The notes: generated by a model not told the origin, from the letters alone. A stretch of 64,000 nt of DNA from Actinomadura syzygii (GCF_008085905.1 NZ_VSFF01000017.1:62001-126000), one strand, 5' to 3'. Numbered from the stretch's first letter, positions 1 through 11,500 are shown. A program made the numbers and translations.

Positions 1-925
1 CGTGGCAGATGACGGCGGATAGGCGTTCCAGCAGTTTGATGCGCGGGATTTGCGCCCGCACGAGAACGTTCGGCGACGGGTCCGGCACCGTCCCCGGCGG
101 CGCGACGAAGATCGCCTGGACGTCCAGGTCGCGGACGGCCTCGGCGGCGGCCCGGAGGAACCGCTCCCCCTCTGCGGAGACGAGGACGGCGGGACGTCCG
201 TCCAGCCAGTCCCAGGGGAACGCGCTCGGCGCCGGGCGGCCGAGGACGGGCCCGACGAACGCGAAGTGGTCCGGGAAGAACGACACGTCCCCGACCAGCG
301 CGCCGGTGGAGAAGACCAGCACGAGGTGGTCGGAGAACCGCAGGTCGAGGAGGTCGTCGATGCCGTGGTGGAGCTGGAAGTCGGCGATGCGCTCGCCGAC
401 CCACTCCTCGACCTTCGGCACGTGCGCGAGGGGGCGGGAGAACTCGGCGGACGTCGCCGCCGACGTCGCCCACGGGAGTTCGCGGAGCCGCGCCACCACC
501 GGCGCGGCGAGGACGGTCTGGTCCGCGACGACGACGTCCGGCCGGAACCGGTCGACGGCCTTCTCGACGCCCGGCATCATCGCGTGCCCGAGCGGGACGA
601 CGAACTCCTCCCACCGGAAGCGGAGGGCGGCGAACCCGCGCAGTTCCAGAAGGCGGTCGCGGAGGGCCGGCAGGCGGGCCTCGAAGTCCGGCTCAAGGGC
701 GGTGAAGAGGCGGGCGCCGGGGCGCAGCAGCCGTTCGAGGGTCGGGCGGTGGCCCGTCCAGGCGACCTTGTGACCGCGCCTGGCCAGTTCGGCGGCGACC
801 GCGGCGAGCGGCTCGACGTGCCCGGCGAGGGGCGGGACGGCGAACAGGAAGCGCCGCTCCGGCGTCTTCGCGCGCCGGATCCCGGGGTCGTCCAGCAGGG
901 ACGGGACCTGGATACGCCGGCTCAC
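1..925 (-). CDS. GT1-family glycosyltransferase (partial, C-terminus off the left edge)
   Basis: I translated this frame by hand from the minus strand. It opens GTG AGC CGG CGT; the GTG overlaps the TGA of the ACP gene (GTGA), so it is the last gene visible in a coupled operon. About 308 residues are in the window. The N-terminal Rossmann segment FLFAVPPLAGHVEPLAAVA (near residue 25) and a following RGHKVAWTGH are typical of the UGT/MGT macrolide and carotenoid glycosyltransferases (GT-B fold). The C-terminal donor-binding domain with the sugar-nucleotide motif is largely missing. Likely role: transfer of a sugar from a nucleotide donor to the product of the adjacent lipid/PKS enzymes. That substrate link is inferred only from coupling. 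Family call is firm; acceptor unknown. Confidence 0.85.
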   Translation of the reverse strand, partial: MSRRIQVPSLLDDPGIRRAKTPERRFLFAVPPLAGHVEPLAAVAAELARRGHKVAWTGHRPTLERLLRPGARLFTALEPDFEARLPALRDRLLELRGFAALRFRWEEFVVPLGHAMMPGVEKAVDRFRPDVVVADQTVLAAPVVARLRELPWATSAATSAEFSRPLAHVPKVEEWVGERIADFQLHHGIDDLLDLRFSDHLVLVFSTGALVGDVSFFPDHFAFVGPVLGRPAPSAFPWDWLDGRPAVLVSAEGERFLRAAAEAVRDLDVQAIFVAPPGTVPDPSPNVLVRAQIPRIKLLERLSAVICH

Positions 926-1230
926 AGGGCGGTCCCGCCGCCCGCCGGAGCCTCGGACGGCAGCCCGACGATGTGGTCGACCACGTCCCCGACGGTCAGG
1001 TCCATGATCTCGTCGAGGTCCAGTCCGGCGATGAAGCCGGGCAGGTCGGCGCGGTCGCCGTAGCGGGCGCGGAGCCGGTCGACCAGCGCGACGAACTCGA
1101 TGCTCTCCAGGGCGAGGTCGCCGCCGAGCGCGGTGCCGTGGCCGATCTCCGCGCACGGGAGGTCCTCCCCCACCACGTCGGTCAGCGCGCGGACGACCTC
1201 GGCCAGGACGTCGTGTGCGGGTGGGTTCAT
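922..1230 (-). CDS. Free-standing acyl carrier protein
   Basis: A 102-residue acidic helical protein. The motif GGDLALESIEFVAL (near residues 46-59) places a serine at the 4'-phosphopantetheine attachment site (ES in place of the usual DS). ATG overlaps the TGA of the upstream KS/AT/DH gene (ATGA), and its own TGA overlaps the GTG of the glycosyltransferase. I see no carrier domain in either large synthase next door, so this is probably the only carrier protein of the visible system. It should hold the growing acyl chain as a thioester. The phosphopantetheinyl-transferase-like domain of the neighbouring protein is a plausible activator, but that is inference. Confidence 0.9.
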   Translation of the reverse strand: MNPPAHDVLAEVVRALTDVVGEDLPCAEIGHGTALGGDLALESIEFVALVDRLRARYGDRADLPGFIAGLDLDEIMDLTVGDVVDHIVGLPSEAPAGGGTAL

Positions 1231-4200
1231 GCGCGGGCCTCCTCCATGTCGGTGCCGCCGGACGCGACCGTCCAGGCGATGACGTGTCCTTCGAGTTCGC
1301 GGGTCTCCACCGTCGTGACCGTGCCGTCCGCGGCGATGAGGAGCCGTTCGGCGTCGGCGACGGTCACGAGGAGCTCCGGGCGGGCCCGGACGTCGTCCAT
1401 GGCCTGGAGCACCGCCTGCTTGGCCGCGCGGAGCCGTCCGTCGGAGTCGCTCAGGGCGAGCCCGATGCCCGCCGGTTCGCCGCCGGGACGGACGAGCGCG
1501 ACGCCCAGTTCGGCGTCCGACGCGATCGAGACCCGGAGGGGTTCGTCGAACGGCCCGGTGACGACCGGCCCGGAGACCCCCGACTGAACGGTGAGCTCGG
1601 CGGGGAACAGCGGCCCGTGCCCGTTGCGCCAGAGGTGGTCGCGGACGGCGTCCTTGGCCGCGATCCGTCCGAGCAGCCAGGTGCCCTGCGCGAACGGCGG
1701 CAGTGCCTCGTACTCGGCGCGTTCGGCGGCGCGCAGGTACTGGCGCATGAGCAGGTCGCGGGACGCGGTGCCGTCCCAGCGCCGCCGGGCGAGGCACCAG
1801 CCGCCGGGCTGCGGCTCGCCCGTCCCGGAGACCTCGGCGGTGAACCTCATCCGCCAGAGGGCCTCGTCGGTGTAGAAGCGGTGGGTCGTCCAGCCGTCGA
1901 CGCGGGCCCAGACCGTCCCGTTCTCGCGGACCAGCTCGGCGGAGCACCGCATGGTCGTGTCGGTCAGGGACTGGTTCCAGATGGTCGTGTCCAGGCGTTC
2001 GCCTTCGGGCGGCAGCGGCCCGTACAGGGCGACGTGCTCGATGCCCACAGGGAACACGGTCTGGTTGGTGTCGCCGTAGACCTGGATCCAGTGGCCGCAG
2101 AGCTGGCCCGCGCTGTCCAGGAGCGCGCCGGGGGTGTGCAGCGAGGACAGGACGGCCCGCACGCCGTCCTCCGCCAGCGCCGTGATCTCCTTGATGCCGC
2201 GGAAGAGCGGGCCGTGGAACATCCAGCGTTCCTCGTAGAGGCGTTCGGCGGTGACGATCGGGGGGCCTTCGATGGTCAGCGGCGTACGGTCCGGCGCGGA
2301 CGGCGGCGGGTAGCGTTCGGCGAGCAGGACCGTCCCGTCCGCGTGGCCCTGTACGACGACCTTCACCTTGCGCGGACGGTCGCCCTCGCCCACGAGGTAA
2401 GCGGTGATGTCGGCGGTGGTCGGCGGCGCGGCCACGACCCAGCGGACGGCCCGGACGTGCTCGAACCCCACGACCACCAGGTCCGGCAGCAGCTCCCGCG
2501 CCGTCTCCGCCATGACCTCCAGCAGCGTCGCCAGCGGGACGATCGGGAACCGGTCCGACGGGTCGGGCCAGCCGGGGGGCTGCGGGAACACGCAGTGGTC
2601 GGCGAGATAGGGCATGGCGTCCAGCGAGAAGACCCGGGACGCGGACAGCTCGGCGGGCCCCGGCGACGGGACCGCGGCCCCCATGGCGGGTCCGGCGCCG
2701 AACGCCTCCACGACGGACTGCGCCCCGGCCGCCGCGTCGTTGAGCAGCGCCTCCAGCTCGGCGAGGACGGGATCGTCCGCGGGCAGCGACGGCATCTCGG
2801 GCGCCAGGCGCAGCGGCGGGACGGCGCCGCCCAGCGTGACCAGCGGCGTGCCGAGGTCGAGCCGGACGCCCCCGGCGGGCGCGGGCGGCGGCGCGGACGT
2901 CCCGTACCCCTCGGCCCACAGCGCGGCGACGACGCGGCGGAGCTGGGCCGTCCCGTCGCGTTTCGGCGCGTTGGCGGCCATGGCGAGGTGCTCGCGCCCG
3001 TCCAGCCGGTCGGCGACGAACCCGGTGAGGCCGCCCGGCCCGACCTGCACGAACGCGCGGACATGCGCCGCGCCGTACAGCTCCTCGACCAGCTCGCTGA
3101 ACCGGACCGGTTCGAGCAGGTGCCGGACGGCCAGCTCGCGGACGGCGGCGGCCTCCCCCGGGTACGGCGCGGCCGTCGTCGACGACCACACCGGAACGCG
3201 CGGCTCCCGCATCGGCAGGGCCTCGGACGAGCGCCGCGCCCGCTCGCCGTACGCCTCCGCGAGCGGCGTGTGGAACCCGGGCCTGAACGGCAACTCCTGG
3301 CAGAGGACGCCTTCTGACGCGAGCCGTCCGAGGACGTCGCGCACCGCGTCCGGCGGGCCGCAGACGACCGACTGGTGCGGGCAGTTGTCGTGGCTGACGT
3401 AGACGCCGTGGCGTCCGGCGACGGCGTCGGCCGCCCGGTCCGCGCCGCAGCCGAGCGCCGCGTAGAGGACGTCGGGAACGTCCGGCGCCTCCCCGTCGAG
3501 GGAGCGGACGAACGCCTCCACCGCGCCCGGCTCGCACATCCCGGCGACGGTCATCGCCGTCCATTCACCGGCGCCGTGGCCCGCGACGACGTCCGGCTCG
3601 ACGCCGAGTTCGGCGAGCGCGGCGGCGAGGAGGCGGCCGACGCTTAGCACGTCGGCGGCGTGTCCGGGCAGGTCGGTGCGTCCGGTGAGGACGGGGCGCG
3701 GGAGGTCGAAGTGCGCGGCGACGTCGTCCACGCGGGGGTCGAAGGCGGGCTCGAAACCGGGGAAGAGGAAGGCCAGCCGCCCGCCCTCGGCGAGCAGCGG
3801 GCGGGGCGCGAACCAGACGTCGCTGCGTCCGCGCCACGGCGTCCCGCGCTGCACGACCGCCCGCGCGAGGTCGAGCCTGCGCGCGGTCGGCGCGACGATG
3901 GCGAGGCGGCACGGGAGGTCGGGCGCGGCCTCCGGCACCCGCGCGAGCAGCTCCTCGTCGGGGACGGCGAGCGCGGCGGCCAGTTCCTCCGCCGTCCGGG
4001 CGGCGAGCCTGAGCACGCCCTCCTCCTCCGCCGACGAAGACGCGGGCGGGGGGACGGGCGCGCGGCGGCGCCGGGCGCGGCACGACGGCGGCTCCTCCAG
4101 GACGACGTGCGCGTTCGCGCCGCCGAACCCGAACGCGTCGACCGCGGCGCGGCGCGGACCCGGTCCGCGCTCCCACTCGGCGGCCTCCCGGACGGGCCGC

Positions 4201-5501
4201 AGGCGGCCGTCGGCGAGCGCCGGATGCGGGTCGTCCACGTGCAGGGTCGGCGGCAGGACGCCGTCGCGCAGCGCGTACGCGGCCTTGATCAGCCCGGCGA
4301 TCCCGGCGGCGGGCATCGCGTGCCCGATCATCGACTTGACCGTGCCGAGCCCGATCGGCGGGCCGTCCGCGCCGAAGACGCGGCGCAGCGTCGCGAGCTC
4401 CGCCTCGTCGCCCGCCGGGGTCCCAGCGCCGTGCGCCTCGACGAGGCCGACCGCGCCGGGCTCGGCCGGGTCGAGGCCCGCGTCCCGCCAGGCCCGCTCG
4501 ACGGCGAGGACCTGGCCGTCCACGAGCGGGCTCATGATGCTCGTCGCGCGCCCGTCGCTGGACGACCCGACCCCGACGATCACCGCGTGGATGCGGTCCC
4601 CGGCGCGTTCGGCGTCCGACAGGCGCTTGAGCAGGACGATCCCGGTGCCCTCCGCGAGGAGCGTGCCGTCCGCCGACCGGTCGAACGGGCGGATGGTCCC
4701 GGACGGGCTCAGCGCGCGGAGCTGGCTGAACACGCTCCACACCGTGACGTGGTGCGCGTGGTGGACGGCCCCCGCCAGCATCGCGTCGGCCTGCCCGCCG
4801 CGCAGCGCCCGCACGGCGTGCTCGACGGCGAGCAGCGACGACGCGCACGCCGCGTCCAGCGTGTAGGCGGGGCCGCGCAGGTCGAACCGGTTCGCGATGC
4901 GGGACGCGGCGAAGCTCGGGACGAGCCCGGTCGGCGCGTCCGGTCCGTCCGGGCCGAGCCGGGCGCGGAACGCGCGCCGGATCTCCTCCAGCCGCCGCGG
5001 GCCGAGCTCGGGCACCAGTTCCGCGAGCAGCCCCGCGACCTGGTGCGACATGCTGACCCGCTGGTCGAACCGCGCCACTCCCGGGGTGATGTAGCCGCCC
5101 CGCCCGACGACCACGCCGATCCCGGACCGGTCGGGCAGCCGCTCGTCGCCGCCCGCGTCCGCGATCGCGGCGGCCGCCGCGCGCAGCGCGAGCAACTGGT
5201 CGGGCTCCATCCCGGGGACGGCGGCGGGCGTGATCCCGAGCCGGGCCGGGTCGACGGTGGCGTGCTCGTCGACGAACCCGCCGCGCTTGCAGTAGAAGCG
5301 GTCGCTCTCCGGGGCGCGGTCGTAGGCGTCCGGGTCGTAGTAGAGCGCCGGGTCCCAGCGCCCGGCCGGGACGTCGGTGATCGCGTCCACCCCGGCGAGG
5401 ACGTTGCGCCACAGCTCGGCCGCCGACCCCGCGCCGGGGAACACCGCCCCGGCGCCGACGATCGCGATCGGCTCGCGCGCCGCGTCCGCCCGGCGGGTCA
5501 C
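1227..5501 (-). CDS. Iterative type I PKS / Pfa-like synthase: KS-AT-DH-PPTase-like
   Basis: 1,424 residues. GTG 5501 overlaps the upstream TGA (GTGA). Domain order: ketosynthase from about residue 13, with intact active site DAACASS (near 219), EAHGAGT and GTVKSMIGH, so Cys-His-His is complete. Next comes an acyltransferase (about 578-900) whose nucleophile elbow reads GHGAGEW instead of GHSxGE, while the later GFHTPL motif remains. A hot-dog dehydratase-type domain follows (about 960-1230; LADHCVF). The C-terminal segment contains GRIAAKDAVR (near 1281), resembling the WxxKEA motif of 4'-phosphopantetheinyl transferases, as in enediyne PKSs. It carries VSIASDAELGVAL where family members usually have a His. 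The KS should do decarboxylative condensation on the free ACP; the AT probably cannot self-load. Product unknown. Confidence 0.88.
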   Translation of the reverse strand: MTRRADAAREPIAIVGAGAVFPGAGSAAELWRNVLAGVDAITDVPAGRWDPALYYDPDAYDRAPESDRFYCKRGGFVDEHATVDPARLGITPAAVPGMEPDQLLALRAAAAAIADAGGDERLPDRSGIGVVVGRGGYITPGVARFDQRVSMSHQVAGLLAELVPELGPRRLEEIRRAFRARLGPDGPDAPTGLVPSFAASRIANRFDLRGPAYTLDAACASSLLAVEHAVRALRGGQADAMLAGAVHHAHHVTVWSVFSQLRALSPSGTIRPFDRSADGTLLAEGTGIVLLKRLSDAERAGDRIHAVIVGVGSSSDGRATSIMSPLVDGQVLAVERAWRDAGLDPAEPGAVGLVEAHGAGTPAGDEAELATLRRVFGADGPPIGLGTVKSMIGHAMPAAGIAGLIKAAYALRDGVLPPTLHVDDPHPALADGRLRPVREAAEWERGPGPRRAAVDAFGFGGANAHVVLEEPPSCRARRRRAPVPPPASSSAEEEGVLRLAARTAEELAAALAVPDEELLARVPEAAPDLPCRLAIVAPTARRLDLARAVVQRGTPWRGRSDVWFAPRPLLAEGGRLAFLFPGFEPAFDPRVDDVAAHFDLPRPVLTGRTDLPGHAADVLSVGRLLAAALAELGVEPDVVAGHGAGEWTAMTVAGMCEPGAVEAFVRSLDGEAPDVPDVLYAALGCGADRAADAVAGRHGVYVSHDNCPHQSVVCGPPDAVRDVLGRLASEGVLCQELPFRPGFHTPLAEAYGERARRSSEALPMREPRVPVWSSTTAAPYPGEAAAVRELAVRHLLEPVRFSELVEELYGAAHVRAFVQVGPGGLTGFVADRLDGREHLAMAANAPKRDGTAQLRRVVAALWAEGYGTSAPPPAPAGGVRLDLGTPLVTLGGAVPPLRLAPEMPSLPADDPVLAELEALLNDAAAGAQSVVEAFGAGPAMGAAVPSPGPAELSASRVFSLDAMPYLADHCVFPQPPGWPDPSDRFPIVPLATLLEVMAETARELLPDLVVVGFEHVRAVRWVVAAPPTTADITAYLVGEGDRPRKVKVVVQGHADGTVLLAERYPPPSAPDRTPLTIEGPPIVTAERLYEERWMFHGPLFRGIKEITALAEDGVRAVLSSLHTPGALLDSAGQLCGHWIQVYGDTNQTVFPVGIEHVALYGPLPPEGERLDTTIWNQSLTDTTMRCSAELVRENGTVWARVDGWTTHRFYTDEALWRMRFTAEVSGTGEPQPGGWCLARRRWDGTASRDLLMRQYLRAAERAEYEALPPFAQGTWLLGRIAAKDAVRDHLWRNGHGPLFPAELTVQSGVSGPVVTGPFDEPLRVSIASDAELGVALVRPGGEPAGIGLALSDSDGRLRAAKQAVLQAMDDVRARPELLVTVADAERLLIAADGTVTTVETRELEGHVIAWTVASGGTDMEEARA

Positions 5502-8500
5502 CGGACGGCCCCCGTGAACACGACCTGCGTCTCGTGGCCGTGCGCGATCTCGCGGAGCAGGGCGGCGGCGCCCGCGTCCGGGTCGATCAGGCCCCCGCCG
5601 CACCGCGCCTGCACCGGCGTCGCCGGGCCGCCGCCCGCCCACGGGCCCCAGTCGGCGACGAGGACGCGGCCGCGCAGCCGCGTCCGCCAGACGTGCGCGA
5701 GCGTGTCGCAGGCGTCGTTGGCCGCCGCGTGGTCGGCCTGCCCCCGGCTGCCGTGGACGCCCGCGACGCTGCCGAGCACGACGAGGAACCCGAGGTCGGG
5801 ACGGACGGCCTGGGCCAGCGCGCACGCGCCGTCCACCTTCGTCCGGAACACGCGGTCGAACGACTCGGGGCTCTTGTCGCGGACGAGGCGGTCCTCGACG
5901 ACGCCCGCGCCGTGCACGACGCCGTCGAGCCGCCCGTGCCGGAGGTAGACGTCGTCGACGACGCCGCGGACGGCGTTCGGGTCGCGCGCGTCCGCCGCGT
6001 GGTAGCGGACGGACGCCGCGTGCCGCCGCAGCGCGTCCAGGTTCCGCCGCATCTCCCGCTCGACCAGGACCGTGCGGATCGTCGCCTCGATCTCGGCGGG
6101 CTGCCGGTTCCCCTCGGCGACGAGCGTGCGGCGCAGCGCGGGCTCGTCCGGGGCGGCGGGGAACGCGGGCACGCCGCGGGGCTCCGGCGTCCGGCCGATG
6201 ATCTCCAGGTGGCAGCCGCTCGTGCGGGCCAGTTCGAGCGCGAGGCGCGCGGTGACGCCGCGGGCGCCGCCGGTGAGGAGGACGACGCCGTCCGGCGCCA
6301 CGGGCGGGGCGGGGTCGCCGTCCAGGTCCGCCGGGACGACGCTCAGCCCGTTCCGCCGCTCGCCCTCGTGCCCGACGACGACCGGCCCGTCCGGGTTGAG
6401 CAGTTCGGCGAGGATCCGCTGCGCGATCGCGCGGGGCGTTTCCTTTGTGTCGACGTCCAGGGCCCGGACGTGCGCCTCGGGATGTTCCAGGGCGATCGTG
6501 CGGGCCAGGCCGCCGAGCCCGGCGCCGGGGGCCGGGTCGCCGATGCCGCCTCCGGCGAAGCGGCGCCCGAACGTCCCGCCCGCGCCGCTCGCGACGACGA
6601 GCCAGCGCAACCCGCCCGCCAGCGCGCGGCGGATCCCGCCGTAGGCCCGCGGCAGGACGCCCGGCTCCCCCGGCCGCAGCGCCGCCAGGTGGACGAGCCC
6701 GTCGCAGTGGTCGGCGTCCGCTTCGACGTCGTGCACGGTCCGCGCCAGCGCGCCGTGCCGTTCGAGGAGGACGGCCAGCTCAAGTGCCACGCCGCAGCCG
6801 TCGTCCACGATCTGGAAGCCGCGTCCGGTGAACGCGGTGCCCGACTCGGGCGGGCGGGGCAGCGCGTCCAGCTCGACGACGCGCGGCACCTGGCGGACCA
6901 CGCCGGGCCGTGTCGTCGGCTCGGGCCCGCACGCCTGCGCCGGGACGACCGGCGCCGGAGGCGCGACGGCATCGACCATGGCCTCGGCCTCGGAGTGGGC
7001 GATCGGCGCGCTGATCACCTCGGGGACGGTGACGTAGTCGTCGCGCGGCGCCTCCACCGGCGCGGGCAGCCTCTCATCAGGCAGCGTCTCGCCGGGAAGC
7101 GTCTCGTCAGGCAGCGTCTCGCCGGGCAGTGTCTCGCCGGGCAGGACCGGACGCGGCGCGGGCACGTCGGCGGGCCCGGGCCCCGGCTCCGACACGTCGG
7201 GCGGGATCGCGCCGAGGTGCCGCAGGATGACCTCGCGCTGCGCGGCGATCATCTCGCGTCCCGCGCGCAGGTATTCAAGGACGGCGGCCTCCGACCCGCC
7301 CGCCGCGTCATCCTCCTGGACGCGCTCGGCGGGCCGGAGCGCGCCCGGTGGGTAGCCGCCGTCCGCCGTCCGGACGAGATGGCCGTTCACGACCCAGCCC
7401 GGTCTCGCGGCGGGGATGCCGGAGAGCGGGCGTGCGTCCCGTCCGGCGAACAGGGGCAGCGGGTCGACCGGCACCCCGGCGGCGGCGAGTTCGGCCAGCG
7501 CGTACAGGAACCGTGTCAGGGCGTCCTCGCCGGGCGCGTCGCAGCTCACGGCGGTGTGCGGGTGCTCCCCGAGGATCTCGCCGACCAGCCCGGTCAGGAC
7601 GCGCCCCGGCCCCGCCTCGACGAAGACGCGGGCGCCCGCCGCGTACATCGCCTCGACCTGCTCCACGAACCGGACGGGCGTGGCGAGCTGCCCGGCGAGC
7701 GTCACCGCCAGCTCGGCGGGGTCGGCGTCGTAGGGCGCGGCGGTCGTGTTCGCCCAGACCGGGAACGCGGGCGAGCGCAGGTCGCGGCGGGCCAGCTCGG
7801 CGCGCAGGTCCGCCGACGCCGCGCCGACGAGCGGGCTGTGGAACGCGCACGCCGCCGGCAGCCGCTCCACCGCGACGCCCGCCCCGGACAGGACGGCGAG
7901 CGCCCCCTCCAGCCCGGCGGACGTCCCGGCGATCACGACCTGGCGGGGCGCGTCGTGACCGGCGACGACCACCTCCGACGATCCCGCCAGCAGCTCGCGG
8001 ACGGCGTGCAGCGGCGCCGCGACGGCGGCCATCCCGCCTGGATCGTTCCCGGCTGCGGCGAGGATCGCCTCGGCGCGGGCGGAGCTCAGCTCGATCAGGT
8101 CCGCGTCGTCGAACACTCCGGCGGCGCAGAGCGCGACGAGCTCGCCGTAGCCGTGCCCGGCGGCGAGGTCAGGATGGACGCCGAGCGCCGTGAGCAGCCG
8201 GTGTACCGCGAGCCCCGCGATGCCGAGGGCGGGCTGCGCGGCCCGGGTGTCGGTGATCGCGGCGTGCTGCCGCCGGACGTCCTCGGGGGTGAACGCGGCG
8301 GGCGGGAACATCGCGGGCGCGGGCCGTCCGCCGTCGAGGCGGAGCAGCCGCTGGAGACGGGGGAACGCCACGAACAGTCCGGCGAGCATGTTCGGCCGCT
8401 CACTGCCCTCGCCGGGGAAGAGGAACGCGACCTGCCCCGGCTCGCCGGACGGGACGAACACGCCCGGCTCCGACCGGAACTCGGCGGCGGCGGTGAGCGC

Positions 8501-11500
8501 GCGGCGGAGGTCGCCCGGGCCGGTCGCGACGACGGCGGCCTGGACGGGCCCGTCCAGCGCGGCGGCCGTCCGGGCGAGGTCGCGGAGCCGGGGCGGGCCG
8601 CCGACGCCGTCGCCGCCACCGTCGAGCAGGGCCAGCAGGCGGTCGATCTCGTCCCGCGCGGCGGCACGGTCGGCCGCGCGGATCAGGAACAGCTCGGCGG
8701 GCCATTCCGTGAGCCCGGACACCGGCTCCGGCGCGCCGCCGTACCCGGACAGCACGGCGTGGAAGTTCGTCCCGCCGAACCCGGACCCGCTCACCCCCGC
8801 GTGCCGCTCACCCGGCGGGGCCGCCCACGGGCGGGCGGCGGCGCCGAACGCGAGCGGGCCGTCCGGCGTCCAGGCGGCGTTGGGCTCGGACAGGTGCAGC
8901 GTCCCCGGCAGGACCCCGGAGTGCAGCGCGTATGCGGTCTTGACCAGCCCGGCGAGCCCGGCGGCGCACCCGGCGTGCCCGATCTGCGAGGCGACCGAGC
9001 CGAGCGTGACGGCGCCCGGCGCGGCGTCCGCGAAGACGGCGTTCAGCGCGGCCAGCTCGGCGCGGTCGTCGGCTTCGGAGCCGGTGCCGTGCGCCTCGAC
9101 GAGCCCGACCGACGCGGGCGAGACCCCGGCGCGCTCGTAGGCGCGGCTCAGCGCGAGCCGCCGCCCCTCAGCGGCGAGCCCGCCTCCGTCACCGGCACCG
9201 GCGACCGACCTGACCACCGCGTAGATCCGGTCGCCGTCGCGTTCGGCGTCGGCGAGGCGCTTCAGCACGACGCACGCGACGCCCTCGCCGAGCGCGACAC
9301 CGTCGGCGGACGCGTCGAACGCGGCGCACCGCCCGGACGGCGACAGCGCCCCGGCCGACGCGAACAGCAGGTAGTCCCGGATGCCGGTGCGCAGGTCGGC
9401 GCCGCCGCACAGCACCATGTCGCTCGATCCGGCGGCGAGGTCCTTGCAGGCGGCGTCGAGCGCGGCGAGGGACGCGGCGCCCGCGGCGTCCACGGTGTGG
9501 CTCGCGCCGCCGAGGCCGAGCCGGTTCGCGATCCGCCCGGCGATCACGCTGGTCAGCGCGCCGGAGAGGGCGTCGTCGGTGGGGCGCGGGAGCCGAGCGT
9601 CCAACGCGGGCGGGACCTCGCCGTAGTAGGACGGCAGCGCGGCCCGTATCCCGTAGGCGTCGCCGAGGTCGCCGCCGCCGCCCGCGCCGAACACGACCGA
9701 CGTCCGGGAGCGGTCGAACGGGCGGTCGGCGTATCCGGCGTCGCGCAGCGCGCGGGACGCCACCTCCAGCGCCAGCAACTGCACCGGTTCGACGCGGCCG
9801 AGCGCGTCCGGCGCGATGCCGTGGGCGAGCGCGTCGAACGGCACGTCCGGGAGGAACCCGCCCCATTTCGACGGCGTCCTCCCCTCCTCGGACGGCCCGT
9901 GGTAGATCTCCGGGTCCCAGTGGGTGACCTCGGTGACGGAGTCGACGCCGCCGACGACGTTCGCCCAGTAGGCGTCCGCGTCGGCCGCGCCGGGCAGGAC
10001 GCACCCGATCCCGATGATCGCGACGTCGACCGCACGGGCCGGGGCCGCCGGGGCGGAGCGTCCCACGCCCAGTTCGGCGGCGCGGGCGGCGAGGAGCGCG
10101 GTCGCGCCGGACGTCACCTGCTCGTGCAGCGCCGCGACGGCGGTCGTCGCCGTCCGCAGCGCGGCGACCTCGCCCATCATGAACATGCCGTCGGACCGCT
10201 GCGCCGCCGCGTCCACCGGCGCGGCGCGGCGCAGCCCCTTGCTGGCGACGCGGAGGCGGGCGAGGTTCAGCTTCTCCAGGCGGCGCCGCACCTCCCGGCG
10301 CGGCGTCCCGGCCTGTTCCAGCTCGCGGCGGGTGTCGTAGAACGTGTCGACGTAGGGGGTGCGGGCGCAGCGGACGGCGTGTCCGGGGGCGAGCTCCAGC
10401 AGCGCCGTCGTGTCGCAGCCGAGCGCCGCGTCCTGGAAGCCGGGCAGGATCGCGCCCGCCGCCACCGCCTCGGACGTGAACAGGTACGCGGTGCCCATCA
10501 GCACGCGGACGTCCGCGCCCCGCTCCGCGAGCGGCCCGGCGAGCGCCGCCGCCATCGCGGCGGACCGCTCGTCGTGGATCCCGCCCGCGAACATCACCGA
10601 CAGCTCGGCGGGGTCGATCCCGGACTCCGTCAGCCGCTCGACCTGCGCGTCCCACAGCGGGAGGCTCGCCCGGGACCCGACGCGGCCGCCGCACTCGCCG
10701 CCCTCGAACACGAACCGGCGGGCGCCGCCCGCGAGGTACCGGTCGAGGAGGTCTGGCGACGGGACGTGCAGGTACGTCTTGATCCCGGCCGCCTCCAGCG
10801 GTTCGGCCTCCGCCGGGCCGCCCCCGGCGATCAGCGCGTACGGCGGCGCGCTCTCCCGGACGGCGGCGAGCTGCGCGGCCCGCGCCTCCGGCGGCGCGAA
10901 CCCGGGGACGCCGGCGCCCCACGGCCGTCCGCCGAGCCGCGCCGCGGTCTCGCGGAGCAGGTGGCGGACGCGGTCGCCGTCCATGAGGGCGAGCGCGAGG
11001 AACGGCAGGCCGCCGTCCTGCGCGACCGCGCCCGCGAACGCCGAACCGTCGCTGACGTGCGTCATCGGCCCCTGCACGACGACCGGGTCGGCGCCGTCGC
11101 GGCGCATGAGCGGCTCGGCGCGGACGGCGGCGCGCAGGTGCGCGTCGATCGCGTCCAGGACGGCCCGCACCACTCCCCCTGCGGTCTTGTACCGGCCGCC
11201 GAGCGCGGCGGCGAGCGGCCCGTCCTGGCCCACCGGCAGCGGCTGCGCGCCCAGCCGGGCCGGGGCGGACGGCCCGACCACCGGAGGGGTGTAGACGCGG
11301 TGGCCGTCCACGACGACGGTCTCGCCGCCGTCCATGGCCTTCAGCGCGGACACGACGTCGGCGGGCAGGTCCATCTCCCGGACGAGTGCGAGCTGCACGT
11401 CCAGGACGACCCCGGCCGCGCCGCCCGCGACCGCCGCCGCGGCCGAGTGCGTGCCGATCCCGCCCGCCGCGTACACGGGGACGTTCGGCGACGGATCCGC

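Noticed and set aside
9..1063. Plus-strand frames at the left edge
   Set aside because: They are antisense to the partial glycosyltransferase and ACP, which have clear family motifs.
922..3564. 880-codon minus-strand frame overlapping the KS/AT gene
   Set aside because: Only its last ~102 codons are real (the ACP from ATG 1230). The upstream part is an Arg/Ala-rich shadow of the overlapping synthase frame.
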